A DNA stretch of 15,845 bases from NCBI GenBank assembly GCA_946405675.1, contig CAMJIC010000033.1:1-15845 (forward strand), given 5' to 3'. Below, piece by piece: positions 12,629 to 15,845 of this stretch. The stretch's first letter is position 1. Each line of letters begins with the position of its first letter. The position numbers and the translations under genes were made by a program. The notes under the pieces were generated by a model that worked only from the letters and a program-made list of their open reading frames with translations, was not told the origin of the DNA and did no database searches. This DNA is from an uncultured Clostridia bacterium (lineage in GTDB: Bacteria > Bacillota > Clostridia > Lachnospirales > Lachnospiraceae).

Positions 12629-15328
12629 GACTTCGATTTTCCCAAACATCCCGGTGGCCTCCAATACCTCGTGCGTAAAGTCAAAGGGCGGCATCGGATA
12701 GTTCAGCTGATCCCGGGCCGGAGTAGTCGCCACCTCCACGCAGATCCTGTTTGGTCCCTTCCTGAGCATGCCGCTGATGTCGATCTGGTATGGCGGCGTG
12801 AGCTTTCTTCCTGCGCAGCTGCCGTTGATCTTCAGGTGCATCACTTCATATACGCTTTGCGCGAGGAAGCAGGCATGCTGAGGCACATCCTCCAAAGAAA
12901 ACTCCTTCTCATAGCGGATGATCCCGGAAAACTTCGGAAGCCTTTCGCTGACGGGGCGAAGCAGCCCGTCTTCATGGTACCCAAGCACCACCTCCCCATC
13001 GGCTTTCGCACAGGTCACATCCCACCCTTCGGACAGATCAATCCTTCCATTTGAGGCTTCCTGCTTTTGCCGGTCAAAAATGTGCTTTGGAAGGGCGCTC
13101 TCCTTTGTCTCACGGATCAAAAGACTTTCCCCCGGCTCCAGGACAAGGTGTACCTTCACCCCTCTGTCCGCCCGGCTGGCTCCTTGTCTGTTTTTCTGCC
13201 CATCACAGCCATCCGCATGGCTTTCCAGTGCCTCATTACAGTCATGAATACCATCCTTGCAGGGTTCCAGTGCCTCATACCGGTCATGGAAGGCATCATA
13301 GAGCGCAAGATGCTTCCCTGCGGGAAGGCAGAGCATGCCGTCGAACGTCAGGTCCGGCGATTCATTCATCAGGAAGAAAACCTCACCTTCCTTCCGGTAA
13401 TGGTATACATTCAGCTGCGGGAAGGATGGCTCCGGAAAGATTCTTCTGCTCCCCATCTGTTCCAGTCCTCCTGCCAGGTCTTCCGGGGCGACCACAGGCA
13501 TGGTCTTCACAAAGGTCAGATCCGGCGCGTTTCCGCCTTCATCACGCAAGACCCCGTCCGGCGCATTTCCCACAAACCAGACCGGGAAGTCCGGATTCTC
13601 TCTGGCGAAATCAACCAGACCCTCCGGCACATATTCCGCGCCCGGGACAAGAAGCGCCTCAAAGGGCATCCCATTCAGGATCAGCTTTCCGTCTTCCATG
13701 CTCCCCTGCCAGTCCTTCAGGTTCCTCAGCATGTCAAGGCACACGATATCAAACTCGATCTGATTTTCCGTCAGAATCCGGCAGACCTTCTGCATCGGCA
13801 TCGCATCGCCTGTCCAGTCCAGCTCCGCATCATAGAGTACGGCAACAGAAGGAACATGGATGCCCCCATTCAGCTGGCCGCACATGCGGTTTGCGTACTT
13901 CATCAGGTGGGCGAAGTACGCAAACTGCGGGTTATGGCCGCCAGCGTAGAAATGCGGCGGACAGTCGTGGTCAGGATACTCAGCCATGGAGAATGCATGG
14001 GGCACCAGGTGGTTGATCCCCTTGGACAGCAGATGATCCAGCAGATGCTTCATGTCACGCACGCCGAAGCTCCATCCATAGGCGCCGAACAGCTCGCACA
14101 TGGCGCGCCCCTTCTTCTTCGGATCCAGATGGCCTCCCGACGCGCCGAGCTTCCCGAGTGCATAGTGGAAAAATTCCCCGTCGCACGGTGTCATGGCCGC
14201 GCGCTCCTGCACGGGTGCCCCGAAGAAATACTGCCCGCCGATGATATCGATACCTGCCATATCCTGGCCTTCCATTGCCCGGAACCAGTGGACTGCCCCA
14301 AGCCCAAGGCGGCTGTGGACGCCATTGTCCTCCACCACATGCCCGATGTATTCCACGCCGTGGGCATGGCACCACGCACCGATGGGGCGGGAGAAATGCT
14401 TCGCGTAAAGCTTCGAAACCGCATCCATGTAATCATAGCGGATCTGGGGGCCGGCCTTTTGTTCCGCACTCTTTGCAAACAGGAAGGGGAGCACCTTGTG
14501 CAGTTCCTCATGGTAGATCGACGTGAGCATGTCCTCCAGCTCATCGCTCCAGGGCAGGGGCATCTTCGGCTTGCCCAGCTTTGTATCAAAGCACTGATCA
14601 CTGATATTCCCGAACTGGGGCTCATCAGAGAAAAATCCGGCGATGGTCTTTCCGAATTCCTCCGGATAGTGTTCAAAATGTGCCTCGTAGACGCCTTCGA
14701 TCTGCGTGTGGGCCGAGACCCCGTCAATCATATTGATGTAGGTGTCATTTCCCCCGTCCGTCCTGGTATGGTACAGAACGTGTACCCGCCACTGCCCCTT
14801 TGGAAGCGTGAAGGAAGCCACGCCATCCCTGACACAGTCCGTCAGGTCAATGGCTTCTTCCAGGAAATGATCACCCTCCCCGAACCGCAGCGCGGTCACG
14901 CAAAGGAGCCTGTTCCTGGCACGCTCTTCGTAATCCACCGGATTCCCGATCTCCCAGAAACCGATGGATGGCTTCAGCATCCTCTGGATGTTCAGGGACA
15001 CCGGACGCTCAGATCCGAATACATCCGCAACCGTACACGCAATATAGCGTTTCTTCCGCTCCGGATATTTCTTTTCGATCAGCCCGTTTGCGTATCCGGT
15101 GGGAAAATGCTTGTCGTCGAGGATCCACACCTTCATGCCGCGCTTCTTCGCCTCATCCAGCACGATATCCATGTCGTGCCACCAGCCAGGGCCGCAGAAG
15201 TCGTCATGAGGCCTTGCTTCCACGCATACCGAAGAGATCCCGCATTCGCGTATCTTCGATAACTCATTGCGGAGAATGCTCTCCTCTTCTCCCCGCATCC
15301 ACAGGAATGGAAAAATATGATATGCCAT
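12611..15328 (-). CDS. GH106-like glycoside hydrolase (putative alpha-L-rhamnosidase relative)
   Basis: The 905-residue protein has no signal peptide, so it acts in the cytoplasm on imported oligosaccharides. Residues about 5-85 form the start of a TIM-barrel-like domain (GWWHDMDIVLDEAKKRGMKV, 48-67). Acidic candidates for catalysis are Glu236 in GFFSDEP, Glu333 in HVVEDN and Glu412 in CELFGAYGW. GINHLVPHAFSM (437-448) is typical of GH106 and similar large glycosidases. Residues about 795-895 form a galactose-binding-like beta-sandwich (IRYEKEFSLEDVP). An in-frame 14-residue duplication lies at 680-707. AAAGGATGG precedes the ATG by about 7-10 bases. The family is by recall; the substrate is uncertain (rhamnosides or another deoxy- or pectic sugar). 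It is divergent from an esterase gene. Confidence 0.82.
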   Translation of the reverse strand: MAYHIFPFLWMRGEEESILRNELSKIRECGISSVCVEARPHDDFCGPGWWHDMDIVLDEAKKRGMKVWILDDKHFPTGYANGLIEKKYPERKKRYIACTVADVFGSERPVSLNIQRMLKPSIGFWEIGNPVDYEERARNRLLCVTALRFGEGDHFLEEAIDLTDCVRDGVASFTLPKGQWRVHVLYHTRTDGGNDTYINMIDGVSAHTQIEGVYEAHFEHYPEEFGKTIAGFFSDEPQFGNISDQCFDTKLGKPKMPLPWSDELEDMLTSIYHEELHKVLPFLFAKSAEQKAGPQIRYDYMDAVSKLYAKHFSRPIGAWCHAHGVEYIGHVVEDNGVHSRLGLGAVHWFRAMEGQDMAGIDIIGGQYFFGAPVQERAAMTPCDGEFFHYALGKLGASGGHLDPKKKGRAMCELFGAYGWSFGVRDMKHLLDHLLSKGINHLVPHAFSMAEYPDHDCPPHFYAGGHNPQFAYFAHLMKYANRMCGQLNGGIHVPSVAVLYDAELDWTGDAMPMQKVCRILTENQIEFDIVCLDMLRNLKDWQGSMEDGKLILNGMPFEALLVPGAEYVPEGLVDFARENPDFPVWFVGNAPDGVLRDEGGNAPDLTFVKTMPVVAPEDLAGGLEQMGSRRIFPEPSFPQLNVYHYRKEGEVFFLMNESPDLTFDGMLCLPAGKHLALYDAFHDRYEALEPCKDGIHDCNEALESHADGCDGQKNRQGASRADRGVKVHLVLEPGESLLIRETKESALPKHIFDRQKQEASNGRIDLSEGWDVTCAKADGEVVLGYHEDGLLRPVSERLPKFSGIIRYEKEFSLEDVPQHACFLAQSVYEVMHLKINGSCAGRKLTPPYQIDISGMLRKGPNRICVEVATTPARDQLNYPMPPFDFTHEVLEATGMFGKIEVFSYDV
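13223..13291 (-). repeat. 42-bp in-frame tandem duplication inside the glycosidase gene
   Basis: TTCCAGTGCCTCAT occurs at 13223 and 13265, exactly 42 bases apart. In protein it gives FHDRYEALEPCKDG (680-693) followed by IHDCNEALESHADG (694-707). The segment is hydrophilic and lies between the beta-rich middle domain and the C-terminal sandwich, so it is probably a surface loop or linker. Confidence 0.75.
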
Positions 15329-15707
15329 GCAGAAACCATCCTTTCTTTATTTATCATACTTTCAGTTCATCCGGTTTTCGTTAAGGTTACCATATCACAG
15401 CCGTTCCTTTTTAGATTGCCGCTGATTAACCAAAGAGTGCTCAGTTATTGCCTCTTGCTTCAGATCCGGGAATGGAAATGAATTATTCAGCAACAAATTA
15501 CAGCCTTCTGTTGCGCCGAAAGCTTCTTTCATCTCCCGCCCGGCGGCTTTCTCAAAATAAAGGGAAGAAAACAGCATCTTCTGCGTGGAATCCCGCGTCC
15601 CGGCGCGGGATAATACAGATGATGCAGCTGCGCATGCTTCCTTATGCCGGCAGGTCCGGAAGGCAGCAGCGCGGCACGGTTCTGAAATCTCAGGAGGAAT
15701 ATCATCC
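15329..15707. other. Divergent intergenic region between glycosidase and esterase
   Basis: It should hold promoters for both genes. No convincing gene was found. On the plus side GATAAT (15609-15614) could be a -10 for the esterase, with no good -35. Two inverted repeats are seen: GCAACA/TGTTGC (15490-15514, 13-base loop) and the GC-rich one at 15591-15610. No convincing promoter was seen for the glycosidase. Confidence 0.45.
15591..15610. promoter_or_regulatory. Operator-like inverted repeat upstream of the esterase
   Basis: TCCCGCG and CGCGGGA (15591-15597, 15604-15610) form perfect 7-base arms around six bases. The right arm overlaps a GATAAT -10 candidate. A regulator binding there could control the esterase; a simple hairpin is equally possible. 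Confidence 0.35.
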
Positions 15708-15845
15708 ATGACCTATGAAACGATCTGCCTGAACGAGGCGCGCAATGTTTCCCTGACATCCTTCATCCTGCCTGTAGGGGGTGAGTTCCGCAACGTCCCT
15801 GCCCGTCCTGCTGTCCTGATCCTGCCCGGCGGAGGCTACGGCATG
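15708..15845 (+). CDS. Alpha/beta-hydrolase (acetyl-esterase-like), N-terminal 46 residues
   Basis: The frame is open from ATG 15708 to the window end, so the gene continues beyond it. GGAGG lies 10 bases upstream. The visible part begins MTYETICLNEARNVSL and reaches RPAVLILPGGGYGM, where a beta-strand leads into the GGG oxyanion-hole motif of the alpha/beta-hydrolase esterases related to acetyl xylan esterase and BD-FAE. The catalytic Ser/Asp/His are not in view. Nothing suggests a signal peptide, so it is probably cytoplasmic. It is divergent from the GH106-like glycosidase, which suggests deacetylation of the same glycan. Confidence 0.8.
   Translation, partial: MTYETICLNEARNVSLTSFILPVGGEFRNVPARPAVLILPGGGYGM

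Noticed and set aside
13067..15262. 731-residue open frame opposite the glycosidase
   Set aside because: It is the antisense of a well-supported gene; high GC makes long shadow frames common. Residue composition (His/Arg/Pro-rich) is not protein-like.
15395..15709. 104-residue minus-strand ORF between glycosidase and esterase
   Set aside because: It would cover the esterase ribosome binding site and promoter region and shows no family-like motif or good start.

Overview
The window looks like chromosomal DNA of a moderately GC-rich anaerobic Firmicute, most likely Lachnospiraceae or a close Clostridial relative. This rests on gene content (a DUF6145-like protein beside birA, an ornithine carbamoyltransferase/membrane protein/birA cluster, a divergent-PAP2 protein, a C69 dipeptidase, a GH106-like enzyme) and on strong purine-rich ribosome binding sites. 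It is an inference from remembered gene families; no rRNA or other marker gene is present.

Layout. Positions 1-8650 are a run of minus-strand genes. In transcription order they are: a molybdopterin-binding MoeA-like protein with a C-terminal cysteine cluster, a C69 dipeptidase, moaC, a divergent-PAP2 membrane protein, an NfeD-like protein, an SPFH/stomatin-like protein, ornithine carbamoyltransferase, a three-helix membrane protein (ATGA overlap), birA and a DUF6145-like protein. Gaps of 50-150 bp hold several repeats: a dispersed ~55-bp element (two tandem copies at the left edge, one upstream of birA), a 27-28-bp tandem array between nfeD and the SPFH gene, and a possible multi-branched RNA fold between moaC and the PAP2 gene. 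Upstream of the molybdopterin gene, a promoter-like sequence precedes a small ORF with a 13-residue repeat.

Positions 8849-10036 (plus strand) encode an unrecognised exported protein. It converges on a minus-strand 12-TM-class ion-transporter-superfamily permease (10054-11322). A gene-poor stretch (11323-11790) leads to a compact toxin-antitoxin operon of HigBA/RelE type (11851-12512), whose promoter carries a perfect inverted repeat between its -35 and -10 elements and which ends at a strong hairpin. The right end holds a 905-residue cytoplasmic GH106-like glycoside hydrolase (minus) and, divergently, the start of an alpha/beta-hydrolase esterase cut by the window edge. Together these suggest a small glycan-degradation locus.

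How genes work together. The MoeA-like protein and MoaC both belong to molybdenum cofactor biology. NfeD and SPFH form a classic membrane pair. Toxin and antitoxin form a self-regulating pair. The glycosidase and esterase may act on one decorated glycan. The rest are ordinary housekeeping genes. I did not find a clear new multi-gene system. The least explained items are the dispersed repeat, the repeat-bearing leader ORF, the Cys-cluster tail and the orphan exported protein.
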